From assembly GCF_014647055.1 (NCBI RefSeq), contig NZ_BMOL01000018.1, positions 1-61,819 of the forward strand: DNA of 61,819 nucleotides, in the 5' to 3' direction. The stretch is from Deinococcus aerolatus. Lineage in GTDB: Bacteria > Deinococcota > Deinococci > Deinococcales > Deinococcaceae. Under the pieces are notes generated by a model that was not told the origin of the DNA, searched no databases, and was given only the letters and a program-made list of their open reading frames with translations. The first letter of the stretch is position 1. Each line of letters begins with the position of its first letter. Made by a program: the position numbers and the translations under genes. Positions 1 through 9,222 of the stretch are shown one piece after another.

Positions 1-4
1 GGTA

Positions 5-953
5 GAGTCGGGACGCGTCCCCGGTGGCATTTTCGGTTGTCACAAACAGAAAGTGTCCCCTACCGGGGACGCTTTCTTATACTTTGTGTCAGGCCGTCAG
101 TGGGGCACCCTCAATTTTCGCCAACATCAGAACGCAAGCAGCGACGAAATGAAAGCCGAGAAGAGTGGAAGAAAGGCGTTCCAAATCTCGCCCCAGGCGA
201 CGAAAGCGTGATAACCACGCCAGGGAACGCTCGACCACCCAGCGCCTGGGGAGCAGCACGAAGCCACGTGAAGCGTCTGAACGCTTCACGACCACCAGTT
301 CGATATTGCTCTGCCTGGCCGCGTCCTGAGTCGCTTGTCCGGTATCGCCCTGATCCACGAAGGCGACTTCCAGCATCCCGCCGGTGATCGCCTGTGCTTC
401 TCGGCACAGGTCTTTGACCTGTGCCCGGTCCTGTTCATGCGCTGGGGACGTCATCAGGGTCACGAGGTGGCCCAGCGTATCGACAACCAGGTGGACTTTG
501 GTGCCCTTGCGCCGCTTGGCGCCGTCATACCCGGCACGATGGCCGCTCTCTGGCGTGCTCTGCAGGGTTCGACTATCCACGATGATCGCGGTGGGTTCCC
601 CACCGCGTTGCTGCTGCACCCGGGTGAACAGTCGCAGGTCATGCACCGCGTTTTCAAAGCAGTGGGCAGCGAACCAGCGCTGAGCCTGAGATCGTACGAT
701 CTCAGGCGGGGGAAATTCATGCGGTAAATATTCCCATTGCGCTCCAGTGCGGCTCATCCATAACAACGCGTTCAACACGTCTCGGAGGAGGTATTTCCGC
801 TGTGGCGCGTGTTCTGCACTCAGGGCCAGATACGGCAGCAGAAAGTGGTACGTCTCGTCATCAACATCGCTGGGGTAGGCACGTCGCGTCACACCCGATT
901 CTGAACCCAGCAGATTCCCTCCCGCAATTTTGGATGGCCTGTCCTCCAGCCTC
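5..953 (-). mobile_element. IS5-family insertion sequence, intact copy
   Basis: About 949 bp around one transposase gene. The right boundary is fixed because the sequence from the transposase start to about 953 recurs in reverse complement at 61746-61819. Both ends read TA then GAG inward (3-7 on the left; 955 back to 951 on the right), and the first 11 terminal bases match at 8 positions. This fits an IS5-family element that duplicates TA. Positions 15-25 and 62-72 form an 11-bp inverted repeat behind the transposase stop. The left boundary is less certain because the window starts only four bases outside it. Confidence 0.8.
89..892 (-). CDS. IS5-family DDE transposase
   Basis: A 267-aa protein of full family length with an N-terminal helical DUF4096-like domain (about residues 5-80) and an RNase H-like DDE domain. 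The probable catalytic triad is D106 (in VDSRT), D180 (in FVDQGD) and E221 in the [11 protein letters not shown] signature. The start is GTG at 892; a second copy of the element shows the same GTG at 61807, 61 bases from its end as here. No stop or frameshift is visible, so the element may still be mobile. It cuts and joins the element's own ends. Exact IS5 subgroup is not determined. Confidence 0.92.
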   Translation of the reverse strand: MTRRAYPSDVDDETYHFLLPYLALSAEHAPQRKYLLRDVLNALLWMSRTGAQWEYLPHEFPPPEIVRSQAQRWFAAHCFENAVHDLRLFTRVQQQRGGEPTAIIVDSRTLQSTPESGHRAGYDGAKRRKGTKVHLVVDTLGHLVTLMTSPAHEQDRAQVKDLCREAQAITGGMLEVAFVDQGDTGQATQDAARQSNIELVVVKRSDASRGFVLLPRRWVVERSLAWLSRFRRLGRDLERLSSTLLGFHFVAACVLMLAKIEGAPLTA

Positions 954-1022
954 TAGCCGCGCGCGCCGTCCTTGATGTTCAGGGCCACGCCACGCCCGTC
1001 CTGACACCCTGGGAAGAGCGTC

Positions 1023-2315
1023 TCATTTGTAGTACTTAGCAAGAATGGCGTTGCCTTCCTTCTCGATCTGCCTGGCCGCGTCGTCCAGCGTAATTCGGCC
1101 GGCCAGCATCTGCTGGAAGGTGGGCGTCAGCACCTTGTTCTTGACCTCGGTGTAGCCCTTGACCTCCTGATAGGGGGCCATGGTCAGGTGCTTGGCCGAG
1201 TCGCTGGCCACCCGCCACCCGTTGGCCTCGTTCTGGAAGGGGGCGCCGCGCAGCGAGGACTGTCGGGTCGGGAACAGCCAGTCGCCGGCGGCCAGCTTGC
1301 CGTTGTTGACCCGGCTGACAAAGCAGGTGATGAACTGGGCCGCCTCCTTCTTGTGGGCGGACGCGGCGGGAATGCTCAGGGTCTGGGTCGCCGATCCCTG
1401 GGCCTGGGTGGTGGCCTTGATGGGCGGCAAGACCCCCCAGTTGAAGTTCTTGGGCCCGGTCTCGGCAATGGTCTGGCGCGCCCACACGCCGATGCCCGGC
1501 AGCATGGCGAACTTGCCGGAGAAAAATCCGGTGAACAGTTCGGGGCTCTGGGCCGTCAGGCTTTCCGGCGCCGATGATTTGGAGGTGTACTGCATGTCCA
1601 GCAGAATCTTGAGCAGCGCCTTTTCCTTGTCTCCCACGCGGACCACGTACCTGCCGCCGTCCTTGTAGAAATAGGTGCCGCCGAAACCCAGGGACAGGTT
1701 CATGATCCGGTTGGTGGGCGAGCGCAGGCCGAAGGCCGAGCCGTACTGCTCGGGCGTGCCGTCGCCGTTCTTGTCCACGGTCAGTTTCTTGGAGGCCTGC
1801 TGAAACTCAGTCCAGGTCCACGGCTTGGCGACCGTGGGAATGCGAAGACCTGCCGCTTTGAACAGGTCTTTGTTGTAGATGGTGATCAGCGATTCCCACA
1901 GGAACGGCACACCGTAGATCGCGCCGTTGTCCGCCGTGACGGTGGCCCACGCGCCGGGCGCAATGTCACTCTTCATCTCGGCCGGGATCAGCTTGGACAT
2001 GTCGGTCAGCACCCCCTGCGCGGCGAACTCCATGACAGGCGTGGACTCGAAGTGAAAGACGTCCGGCACGTTCCTGGCCTGGAACGAGGTGGTCAGGTAG
2101 TCCTGGACCGAGTCCCACGACACCTGCTGGTACTCCACCTGAACATTCTTGTTGGCCGCGTTGCAGCCGGCCACCGCCTCCTTCACGGCGGCGATCGCCT
2201 GGGTCTGCCAGGCCAGGCTGACAAACCGGAGCTTGACCGGAGCGGACTGGGCCTGGACCGGGGAAGAGGAGACGAGCGTGAGCAGCGCGGCGGAGACGAG
2301 CAGGGTGCTTTTCAT
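1023..2315 (-). CDS. Carbohydrate ABC transporter substrate-binding protein
   Basis: A 430-aa family 1 extracellular solute-binding protein. It starts with a Sec signal peptide (MKST, hydrophobic core, cleavage near VQAQS at about residue 23) and has no lipobox. The body shows the usual sugar-binding features, including YGVPF around the hinge and LPGIGVWARQ. An AGGAGG site lies 8 bases before the ATG. It is the third and last gene of an operon read leftward after two permeases. It would capture a sugar or oligosaccharide outside the membrane and deliver it to the two downstream-partner permeases. No ATPase is encoded nearby, so it probably uses a shared MsmK/MalK-type ATPase. The substrate is not predictable. 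Confidence 0.9.
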   Translation of the reverse strand: MKSTLLVSAALLTLVSSSPVQAQSAPVKLRFVSLAWQTQAIAAVKEAVAGCNAANKNVQVEYQQVSWDSVQDYLTTSFQARNVPDVFHFESTPVMEFAAQGVLTDMSKLIPAEMKSDIAPGAWATVTADNGAIYGVPFLWESLITIYNKDLFKAAGLRIPTVAKPWTWTEFQQASKKLTVDKNGDGTPEQYGSAFGLRSPTNRIMNLSLGFGGTYFYKDGGRYVVRVGDKEKALLKILLDMQYTSKSSAPESLTAQSPELFTGFFSGKFAMLPGIGVWARQTIAETGPKNFNWGVLPPIKATTQAQGSATQTLSIPAASAHKKEAAQFITCFVSRVNNGKLAAGDWLFPTRQSSLRGAPFQNEANGWRVASDSAKHLTMAPYQEVKGYTEVKNKVLTPTFQQMLAGRITLDDAARQIEKEGNAILAKYYK

Positions 2316-2377
2316 GGTGGGACCTCCTGAATACAGTGTGACCGGGTGAAGGGGAGACGAAAGCCGACGGGCCGGGG

Positions 2378-3259
2378 TCAGGCCTTGACGCCGCCGGAGA
2401 GCAGACCAGACACCAGTCGGCGCTGCATGAAACCGAACAGCACCAGGGTGGGCAGCGTGGCCAGCAGGCTGCCGGCGGCCAGCGGCCCCCAGCGGGCCAG
2501 ACCCTCGATCCCGCGCAGTTTCGAGAGATTGACCTGAATGGTGGTCAGTTCCGGGGACTTGAGCAGGACCAGCGCGAAAAAGAACTCGTTCCAGGCGTTG
2601 ACGAAGGCGTACAGGCCGGTGGCCACCAGCGCCGGAATCAACAGTGGCAGCAGGATGCGGGTGATGGTCTGCACCTGGGTGGCCCCGTCCACCGCTGCGG
2701 CCTCTTCCAGTTCGTTGGGGATGCCCGAGACGTAGCCCTGCAACATCCAGAGCACGAACGGCAGGCTCCAGACCACGTACACTACGATCAGTCCCAGGTG
2801 GGTGTTGACCAGCCCCACGCGGGCCAGAATCAGGAACAGCGGCACGATGATCAGGATGACCGGGAAGGTCTGCGTGATCAGAATCCAGACCAGCACCGCC
2901 CGGTTGACCGGACTGGGCCGCCGGGCCAGAACGTACGAGGCCGGGGTGGCGATGGCCAGCGTCAGCAGCGCGGAGATGATGCTGACCTTGAAGGTGTTGG
3001 CTGCGCTTTGCAGCACGCCAAGGTCGTTGATGGCCTCGTTGAAGTTGGCCCAGGTGGGCTGTTTCGGGAGCAGCCCGGCGGTAAACGTTTCCGACAGCGG
3101 TTTAAACGCCGTTGAGATCAACCACAGCAGTGGGAAGGACAGGAAGACCACAAACAGCAGCAGCAGGAGGCCCATGAGGATGCGGGCCGGTTGCAGCCGT
3201 GGACGGCGCCTGGGTCTGCCCGGAGCGGCCGGGGCGCGGGGCTGGAGCGTTCGGGTCAT
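2378..3259 (-). CDS. Carbohydrate ABC transporter permease (MalG type)
   Basis: A 293-aa inner-membrane protein with six hydrophobic segments and the EAA loop that contacts the ATPase (EELEEAAAVDGA). Length and the ending after the last membrane segment fit the MalG/CUT1 family. The N-terminus is proline/arginine-rich (MTRTLQPRAPAAPGRP), typical of the cytoplasmic tail. Its start overlaps the end of the upstream permease gene by 4 bases, implying translational coupling. With the neighbouring MalF-type permease it forms the transmembrane pore for the sugar presented by the binding protein at 1023-2315. Confidence 0.92.
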   Translation of the reverse strand: MTRTLQPRAPAAPGRPRRRPRLQPARILMGLLLLLFVVFLSFPLLWLISTAFKPLSETFTAGLLPKQPTWANFNEAINDLGVLQSAANTFKVSIISALLTLAIATPASYVLARRPSPVNRAVLVWILITQTFPVILIIVPLFLILARVGLVNTHLGLIVVYVVWSLPFVLWMLQGYVSGIPNELEEAAAVDGATQVQTITRILLPLLIPALVATGLYAFVNAWNEFFFALVLLKSPELTTIQVNLSKLRGIEGLARWGPLAAGSLLATLPTLVLFGFMQRRLVSGLLSGGVKA

Positions 3260-4203
3260 AGGGTCTCCCTGGGTGCGGCGTCCCGGAGCTGACGGCGGAC
3301 GCTGTAGGCCAGCGCCAGACCCACGATCAACACCATCACGGTCCCCAGCGCCGAGGCATACCCCAGGTGGCCGTATTGAAAGGCTTCCTCATAGGCAAAG
3401 AGCATCGGGAGCCGGGTGGTCCCGGCGGGGCCGCCGGCCGTCAGGGTGTAGACCAGGCCGAACGAGTTGAAATTCCACATGAACTCCAGCGCCGTGACGG
3501 CGAAGATGACCGGCGCCATCAGCGGCAGGGTGACGTGACGGAGCTGCTGCGTGCTGGACGCGCCGTCCAGGGCGGCGGCCTCCTTCAGTTCCTCGGGAAT
3601 GGTCTGCAGGCCGGCCAGCAGCACCACCGTCGCCTGGGGCAGACCGGTCCAGATGCCCACCACGATCACGGCGGGCAGCGCCCAGTCGAAACTGTTGAGC
3701 CAGTCGATCGGCGTGTTGATGACGCCCAGGGACAGCAGCACCGAATTCAGCACGCCGCTGGTCGGGTGGTACACCAGGCGCCAGATGACGCCTTTGATGA
3801 CGGGCGGAATGGCCCAGGGAATCAGGACCAGCACCCGGGCGACACCCTGAAACGGCAGCCCGGCGTTCAGCAGCAGGGCCAGGCCAAGGCCCAGGACCAT
3901 GACTCCGGCGGTGACCACCACCGCCCACACGCCACCAATCCGGAAGGAGGCCCAGAACTGGGTGTCGCCCAGCATCTGTTGGAAGTTGGCCAGCCCCACG
4001 AAACTGCGGCCGGCCGCCCCCAGTTCATCGCTGGTAAACCCCATGTACAGGCCCTGCAGCAGGGGCCAGATGGACAGAATGATCACCGGCACCAGGGTGG
4101 GCACAAACAGCCACCAGCTCACCCGGGCATAGCCCGGCGCCCTGCTTTTCGGCCGGACAGGTTGACGTGCAATCACGGACTGGGTGTTCCTGCGCTGGGC
4201 CAA
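3256..4203 (-). CDS. Carbohydrate ABC transporter permease (MalF type)
   Basis: First gene of the operon; a CUT1 permease with six membrane segments and the EAA loop EELKEAAALDGASS. I place the start at a TTG (4203-4201) because AAGGAGG lies about 10 bases upstream, giving a 315-aa protein beginning MAQRRNTQ. The frame stays open to an ATG at 4290, but that extension is glycine/proline/arginine-rich and unlike a permease. A GTG at 4176 is another option. It pairs with the MalG-type protein encoded directly downstream. The promoter proposed at 4440-4468 lies about 240 bases upstream of this start. Confidence 0.85.
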   Translation of the reverse strand: MAQRRNTQSVIARQPVRPKSRAPGYARVSWWLFVPTLVPVIILSIWPLLQGLYMGFTSDELGAAGRSFVGLANFQQMLGDTQFWASFRIGGVWAVVVTAGVMVLGLGLALLLNAGLPFQGVARVLVLIPWAIPPVIKGVIWRLVYHPTSGVLNSVLLSLGVINTPIDWLNSFDWALPAVIVVGIWTGLPQATVVLLAGLQTIPEELKEAAALDGASSTQQLRHVTLPLMAPVIFAVTALEFMWNFNSFGLVYTLTAGGPAGTTRLPMLFAYEEAFQYGHLGYASALGTVMVLIVGLALAYSVRRQLRDAAPRETL

Positions 4204-4439
4204 TCCGCCTGGAACCTCCTTCCAGAGAGAAGAACGGCGTGGGCCGGGCCGTGGCCGACCGCCCCCCGTTCCCGGCCCGGCCCCCACCATGACGGTCGAA
4301 AGCCGCTGGCGGAGCTGGGAAGACCGGGAGCATTAGCGTGGCGGGCGGCCGCAGTGAGATTCGCAGGATTAACGGTGGGCAGGGCAGGGATCACGGCAGG
4401 AATCTCCCATAAGGTGTCGAGCGCTTGAATCGCCTTGAG

Positions 4440-4468
4440 AGTATGGGTTAATCGATTCAAAAGTCAAA
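4440..4468 (-). promoter_or_regulatory. Promoter of the sugar ABC operon
   Basis: On the minus strand TTTGAC (4468-4463) is followed after exactly 17 bases by CATACT (4445-4440), an acceptable sigma-70-type -35/-10 pair. It faces the ABC operon that starts at 4203, giving a leader of about 230 bases. Positions 4204-4439 hold no convincing gene. Confidence 0.5.
4448..4460. promoter_or_regulatory. LacI-family-type operator in the promoter spacer
   Basis: TTAATCGATTCAA is nearly palindromic around the central CG, the pattern of LacI/GalR-family sites. It sits inside the 17-base spacer of the promoter at 4440-4468, where a bound repressor would block RNA polymerase. No LacI gene is present in the window, so the regulator would act from elsewhere. 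Confidence 0.5.
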
Positions 4469-4683
4469 CTTTGGACCTTTTCTGTCCTGTTCGGACCTTC
4501 TGTGGGGGCACATGCCGCGGTGTGGCCGTCCGGAGAACATGGAGCCTGGTCACTGTGGGTGTCACCCGCCCTTCATGGTGCGCTCTGACTGGCCAAAGGC
4601 GGCCGCACCGCAGGGTGAGTGCGGCACACGGCCAGCGTCACCGCCATGTGTTCAGTGACCTGAACCCAAATAACCTGTCCACA

Positions 4684-6095
4684 TTAGTACTACAGCTGCA
4701 ATTAACGGATGAGGCGGCGTTGTTGGACTTGGACATGCCTTCGTTTGGCGTGCGCCTGATGGCGGCGTCTCCACCACGACCACCACCACACCAGCGCGCT
4801 GGACCTGTGCTGTGGCAACGCCAGCAGCAAGAGGCGACGGACCTCAGGCACGGTCAATGGGATCAGGTCTTCGTCGTGGGCTGACCCCCCCTTTTCTCGT
4901 GGGCAGTCACCACGGTCAGGAACGCGTGTGCAAGCATTGCCAGCGTGATGTGCCGGTACCACCCGACCCAGGAGCGAACCTCGTACTGATCAAGCCCCAC
5001 GTCCCCCTTGACCATCTCGAAGGCCACTTCAATTGCTCAGGGTGACCCAGCCGCGCGCACGACCTCACCCAAGGTCGTGCCCAAGGGCGCAAACACCATG
5101 AAATACGCCAGGTCCGTGGCGCCTTTGCATGACCGACGAGCCAGCACCCAGCGCTCGAATCCCTCGGGCGCAGTCGCCCCAAGTCCCGCCGTACCGGCGG
5201 GACCCATGAGCTCGGTCACACTGACCCAGGCCCAGTCAAAAAGGCGTTCTCCCTTGCTTCCAGATCCTGCACTCAACGTCTGCCACTGGTGGGGCTCAAA
5301 CTGCGCAGCAATATCAGCGACATGCGCTTGTCTGGGACCCATCGGGTCCCAGACCCACACATGAGGGTTTGACGCGACGGCCAGGACGTAGGGCTGTTGG
5401 CGCTGTTCAAGAAAGGCACGGACGTTATACGCCGAGTACACCGAATCGCCCGTGACCCAGGCGGCGTTCACGCAGCCTTCAAACGCCCGTGTGAGCATCT
5501 CCAAAGCCAGGTGTGGTTTGGTGGCGGTCCGAATGGTCTCGGGAATCTTCGCTGCAGCACGACGAGCATGATCATCCACCCAGCTCTTCGGCAGGAACAG
5601 CTCCCGGTCGATCAGGGCCGTGCCCTGAGAGGTGGCGTACGCGAGGAAGACACCGATCTGGCAGTTTTCGATTCGGCCGGCCGTCCCACTGTATTGCCGC
5701 TGGACACCGGCAGATTTCGTGCCTTTCTTGAGGAAGCCCGTCTCATCAAGGATCAGGACGGCATCTGGTGTCTGGAGGTGCTCAAGCACGTACTGGCGCA
5801 GGTCATCACGCACGACGTCTGCCTCCCACCGGGCGGTGAACAGCAGCCGCTGGACACCGAATGGGGTACGCTCGCCGATGTGCTTGGCGACTTGCCAACC
5901 GTTCTTGCGTTCGACTGGGCTCAAGAGCGCGTGGAGATACGCCAGGGCACGCTGACGTTGTTCACTGCGAGCAAAATGAGGGGCAATGCGCTGGTGGAGC
6001 CTTTCAAGATCTGCCAACCAGCGCCGAGGTTGCTGTCGGGCGCTGAGATGCAACATGCTTCAATTTACCGTTGCTAACTGCAACTGTAGTACTAA
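4684..6095 (-). mobile_element. IS701-family insertion sequence, decayed
   Basis: A 1412-bp element bounded by matching inverted ends: TTAGTACTACAG at 4684-4695 and its complement at 6084-6095, with homology continuing inward (GCTGCAATTA against GTTGCAGTTA). Size and transposase type fit the IS701 family. The short terminal sequence TTAG/CTAA makes the target duplication ambiguous. Its transposase is broken (see the gene entry). The right end directly abuts an MFS transporter remnant. Confidence 0.8.
4702..6056 (-). pseudogene. IS701-family transposase, broken by a stop and a frameshift
   Basis: The intact part (6056-5037, 339 aa) carries the first catalytic aspartate in [12 protein letters not shown] and the second in [10 protein letters not shown]. 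Reading then hits TGA at 5039-5037 where family members have RWAIEVAFE; here the text is SP-stop-AIEVAFE, consistent with tryptophan TGG changed to TGA. The same frame continues with the catalytic-glutamate region [20 protein letters not shown] and [16 protein letters not shown], then leaves frame at a run of seven C (4885-4891 on the plus strand). The family C-terminus LTVPEVRRLLLLAL lies in the next frame and ends at 4702. The catalytic glutamate is lost from the product, so the element can move only if helped in trans. Confidence 0.88.
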
Positions 6096-6371
6096 GCGGC
6101 CCTCGCGGCCACGGCCGGCTTCGCGCTGGTCACCTGGACTGACTCGGCCCTGAGAACCGTGCTGGGCTTCACGTTCGCCGGAGCGGGCCTGAGCGTCCTG
6201 GCCCCGCTGACCTTCAGCGCCGGCATCGCCCTGCTGACGGCCGTGTTCTATGCCGGCTACCTGGCCGGGCCGCCCCAGACTGGGCTTGTCATTGGGCACA
6301 CTCAGCTGAGCCAGGCGTTCACGTTGCCGCTCGCCCTGGCGGCGCTGAGTGTCTCGGTGATGCTCCTGTGA
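6096..6371 (+). pseudogene. MFS transporter, C-terminal remnant
   Basis: From the edge of the IS701-family element an open frame runs ALAATAGFALVTWTD, then GFTFAGAGLSVLAPLTFSAG and VFYAGYLAGPPQTGLVIGHT to a TGA at 6371. Alternating hydrophobic segments and the AGYLAGPP motif match the last two or three membrane segments of a major facilitator superfamily transporter. The other roughly 300 residues are absent, including on the far side of the IS, so insertion was accompanied or followed by deletion. A GTG at 6159 could start a 70-aa peptide, but I regard this as debris. Confidence 0.65.
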
Positions 6372-6561
6372 CCGCTGTACGGCACTTCACCAGATATGCC
6401 GCTGCTGGGTTCTCAGGCGTGACCCCAACCGCTTTCCGTCTGCCCTGTCTGCTCTGCCCGAAGAGACTACGCATGACGACCGCCTCCGCAGAATTCACCT
6501 TCAGCGCCTGCGCGGGCGCCCACACCGCCCCCGTGAAGCAAAGACCTGCAGAAGGAGCGTT

Positions 6562-6720
6562 ATGACTGAGCCTTCCCAAAGTCCGGATGCCGATACTGAT
6601 GTTCCCGCAGGGTGGACCACCCAGGACGGGGAACAGGACATTCCGGAGCAGTTCGTTTCGCGCTGCCCGCTGCACTCCTGGGAGACCTGCCGGAGCAGCC
6701 TCCGGAACGCTGAAAGCTAG
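6562..6720 (+). CDS. Small hypothetical protein
   Basis: A 52-aa open frame (MTEPSQSPDADTDVP to LRNAES) with a good ribosome-binding site, GAAGGAG, 5 bases before the ATG. It is acidic at the N-terminus and contains two cysteines (SRCPLHSWETC) spaced ten residues apart. I do not recognise a family. It stands alone between the MFS remnant and the DMT exporter, with about 190 bases before it and 230 after it that hold nothing I can assign. Gene reality rests only on the Shine-Dalgarno sequence and start. Confidence 0.35.
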   Translation: MTEPSQSPDADTDVPAGWTTQDGEQDIPEQFVSRCPLHSWETCRSSLRNAES

Positions 6721-6953
6721 CATCTCCTTTCCCGTCCAGTAGGTGTGGGCGGGACTTTCTGGCCGGGTCGGGCAACCTGACCGCCTGGACAGGCGCGGGT
6801 ATTCCGGCTTCTTCCCGGAGACTCTTCACGGCGCCGCGTGGTAGACAGAACCGTGTCTAGGACCGCCGGGAGCTGCGCCGCCCTTCTGATTGGCCCCGGC
6901 CGGGGCCGGGTAGGTCACGGCCGTGCTGACTCCAATCGCCCAGGCTCCGCCCG

Positions 6954-7844
6954 GTGACCACGCTGCCGCTGGCCGCCCCCCGTCCCGTGCGCGGCGTATT
7001 GCTGTACTGCGCCGCCCTGCTGATGTTTGCCTGCCTGGACGGCACCACCAAGGTACTGACCGCCCACTACCCGGTGCCGGTGGTGGCCGCCGTGCGCTAC
7101 GCGAGCCAGCTGCTGCTCATGACCGCCCTGCTGCCCCGGCCGCGGCGCGCGCTGTTCGTCACCCACCGGCCGGTGCTGGTGGCCGCCCGGTCCCTGAGCC
7201 TGGTGCTGGTGACGCTGATGATGGGCTACGCCCTGTCCCGGCTGCCACTGGCAGAAGCCACGTCCATCGTCTTTCTGGCCCCCATGTTGCTGGCCCTGCT
7301 GGCGGGACCGGTCCTGGGCGAACGGCTGAGCCTGTCGCGCTGGCTTGCGGTGATCGGCGGATTTCTGGGCGTGCTGTTGATCGTGCGGCCTGGCGGCGCG
7401 CTGGACACCCTGGGGGTCCTGTTTGCCTTCCTGGCGGCCGTCTTCAATTCGGTCTATCAGCTGCTCTCCCGCCTGCTGATCGGCGAACGGACGGTGAGCC
7501 TGCTGTACCAGTCTGCGGTGGCCGGCACGCTGGTCTTCGGGCTGGTGGCCCCGTTCGTGCTGGGCGGCCCGGTCCTGACCGTGGCCACCGCCGCGTTGAT
7601 GTTCAGCCTGGGGGTCAGCGGCGGTCTGGGCCACCTGTTCTTCACGCTGGCTTTCCGGGAGGCGCCGACCTCCCTGCTTGCGCCGCTGTCCTACCTACAA
7701 CTGTTGTGGGCAGCCCTGATCGGGCTGCTGGTGTTTGATCAGGTGCCGGACGCCGTCAGCCTGCTGGGCATGCTGGTGATCGCGGTCTCGGGTATCAGCG
7801 TGGTCCTGAGGGCTCCGGCCCGCCGCCCGGTGGTCGACGCGTGA
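6954..7844 (+). CDS. EamA-type (DMT superfamily) membrane transporter
   Basis: A 296-aa protein with about ten hydrophobic segments in two homologous halves, the layout of two EamA domains. Typical patches include VVAAVRYASQLLLM in the first half and GHLFFTLAFREAPTSLLAPLSYLQLLWAALIG-type text in the second. Such proteins export small metabolites or drugs; the substrate cannot be read from sequence. The start is GTG at 6954 with no strong Shine-Dalgarno sequence. The gene is single and ends 181 bases before the convergent GNAT gene. Confidence 0.85.
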   Translation: MTTLPLAAPRPVRGVLLYCAALLMFACLDGTTKVLTAHYPVPVVAAVRYASQLLLMTALLPRPRRALFVTHRPVLVAARSLSLVLVTLMMGYALSRLPLAEATSIVFLAPMLLALLAGPVLGERLSLSRWLAVIGGFLGVLLIVRPGGALDTLGVLFAFLAAVFNSVYQLLSRLLIGERTVSLLYQSAVAGTLVFGLVAPFVLGGPVLTVATAALMFSLGVSGGLGHLFFTLAFREAPTSLLAPLSYLQLLWAALIGLLVFDQVPDAVSLLGMLVIAVSGISVVLRAPARRPVVDA

Positions 7845-8025
7845 CCCCATTCTTGGCCAGTGGCGGCGGCCCCCCCCGGTCTGGGCTGACGGCCTGGGCC
7901 TGGACCGCCAGGAGAGTGCCGGGCGTGAGGCCAAGGGGGACTGCGCCTGCGAGGGCCACAGGGTGTGCTGTCCCCATGTTCCCGTCACCTCGATGGCACC
8001 ACCCGGCAGAGGGCAGCACGGCCGC

Positions 8026-8328
8026 CTACAGGTGAAAGACGCCGCGTTGTTGCGGATGCACCAGATCCACGTACTCCGGGTGGTGCCGGATGTAACTGGC
8101 GATGAAGGGGCACATCGGAATCGCCAGCCGGCCCATCTGACGCACGTCGTCCAGGGCGAACCGGGCCACCTGGCTTCCCAGGCCCTGGCCCTCGTACTGG
8201 GGGTCAATCTCCGTGTGGGGCAGCATCACGGCGTCCCCCACGAGACGGTACTCGGCAAACCCGGCCACCTGACCGTCTACCCTGACCTCATACCGCCCTT
8301 GGTCCTCGTTCTTGATGATCTCTGCCAT
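8026..8328 (-). CDS. GNAT-family N-acetyltransferase (YjdJ/COG2388 type)
   Basis: A 100-aa single-domain protein, the usual length for the small COG2388 acetyltransferases. It carries the acetyl-CoA loop EGQGLGSQVARFALDD and the C-terminal block CPFIASYIRHHPEYVDLV typical of this subfamily. The ATG at 8328 follows GGGAGG; upstream ATG codons in frame are not supported by similarity. These proteins probably acetylate a small molecule or a protein amine, but the substrate is unknown. It is divergent from the Fe-S gene at 8466, with 137 bases between starts. Confidence 0.82.
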   Translation of the reverse strand: MAEIIKNEDQGRYEVRVDGQVAGFAEYRLVGDAVMLPHTEIDPQYEGQGLGSQVARFALDDVRQMGRLAIPMCPFIASYIRHHPEYVDLVHPQQRGVFHL

Positions 8329-8465
8329 AGCTGGCCTCCCGTGTCTCAGACTTCCCGCTCTGCGCTGCCCGGCATCGGCGCTGAGGGCTGCGATGATCAT
8401 AGTGGCCCGCCTCCGTTGTCGCCGGCTCTCCGCCCATGTTGATGGCCAATGCATTAATCTGACCC

Positions 8466-9017
8466 ATGACCCAGCACTCTCAAACCCAGCAACATCAACC
8501 GGTGGGTGAGGACCTCCTGCGGGGCAAGGTGTACACCGGCGATGGGGTGAGCGTGTCGTACGACGCCACGCGCTGCACCCACGTCGCCAATTGCGTCCGT
8601 GGGCTGCCTGCCGTGTTTCGCCCGGAGGAGCGCCCCTGGATTCAGTTGCAAAACGAGGCCTCTGCCGAGCGTGTGGCCGAGATCGTCCGGACCTGCCCGA
8701 CGGGCGCGCTGCACTACGCCCTGCACGGGGGGCCTCCGGAAGCCCCAGCCGTGCCCACCACGCTGACGCCGGTCATGGACGGCCCGCTGACCCTGCGCGG
8801 TGACCTGGTGATTCAGACCCCGGAGGGTGAGGTGCGCGAGGTCCGGGCCGCGCTGTGCCGCTGCGGCGCAAGCGGCCACAAGCCTTTCTGCGACGGCACG
8901 CACGCCAGGATCGGCTGGAAGAGCGAACAGCCCGGGGGTCAGGCCTCGGCCGCCCTGCGCGGCGACGGTCACCGGGAGGACGGACAGCAGGCCGACGCTG
9001 CGCTGCTCGGGGAGTGA
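8466..9017 (+). CDS. Mono-cluster ferredoxin-like plus CDGSH iron-sulfur protein
   Basis: A 183-aa two-domain protein. The first domain (about residues 18-90, Fer4_19/DUF1271 type) has cysteines C37, C43 and C77 in TRCTHVANC and RTCPTG. The second (about 105-150) has the CDGSH ligands C131, C133, C142 and H146 in CRC...FCDGTH, which bind a 2Fe-2S cluster with 3Cys-1His ligation. The last 30 residues are polar and low in complexity. It is probably a cytoplasmic electron-transfer or redox-sensing protein. TAATCT at 8455-8460 lies 5 bases before the ATG with no Shine-Dalgarno sequence, suggesting a leaderless message. Confidence 0.85.
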   Translation: MTQHSQTQQHQPVGEDLLRGKVYTGDGVSVSYDATRCTHVANCVRGLPAVFRPEERPWIQLQNEASAERVAEIVRTCPTGALHYALHGGPPEAPAVPTTLTPVMDGPLTLRGDLVIQTPEGEVREVRAALCRCGASGHKPFCDGTHARIGWKSEQPGGQASAALRGDGHREDGQQADAALLGE

Positions 9018-9222
9018 TGCGGGCGCCAGGGGTGGGGACCCACCTGTCTGGCCGTGCCCCGGAAGAGTTCTGGCCTCTCCTGACCCTGGCGGGACCCGCC
9101 GATCCCGACCTGACCGCCTGCCTGAGGCGCGCTGAACAGGCCCGCCCTCTTTCCCGGTGGCCGCACCCTGTCCAGCGAGACCACCTGCCCGACAGGCCCT
9201 GAACCCACCCTCTGGAGGACGC

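Noticed and set aside
1024..1040. GTAGTACTTAG resembling the end of the IS701-family element
   Set aside because: It encodes the natural C-terminus YYK of the sugar-binding protein and lacks the rest of the terminal repeat.
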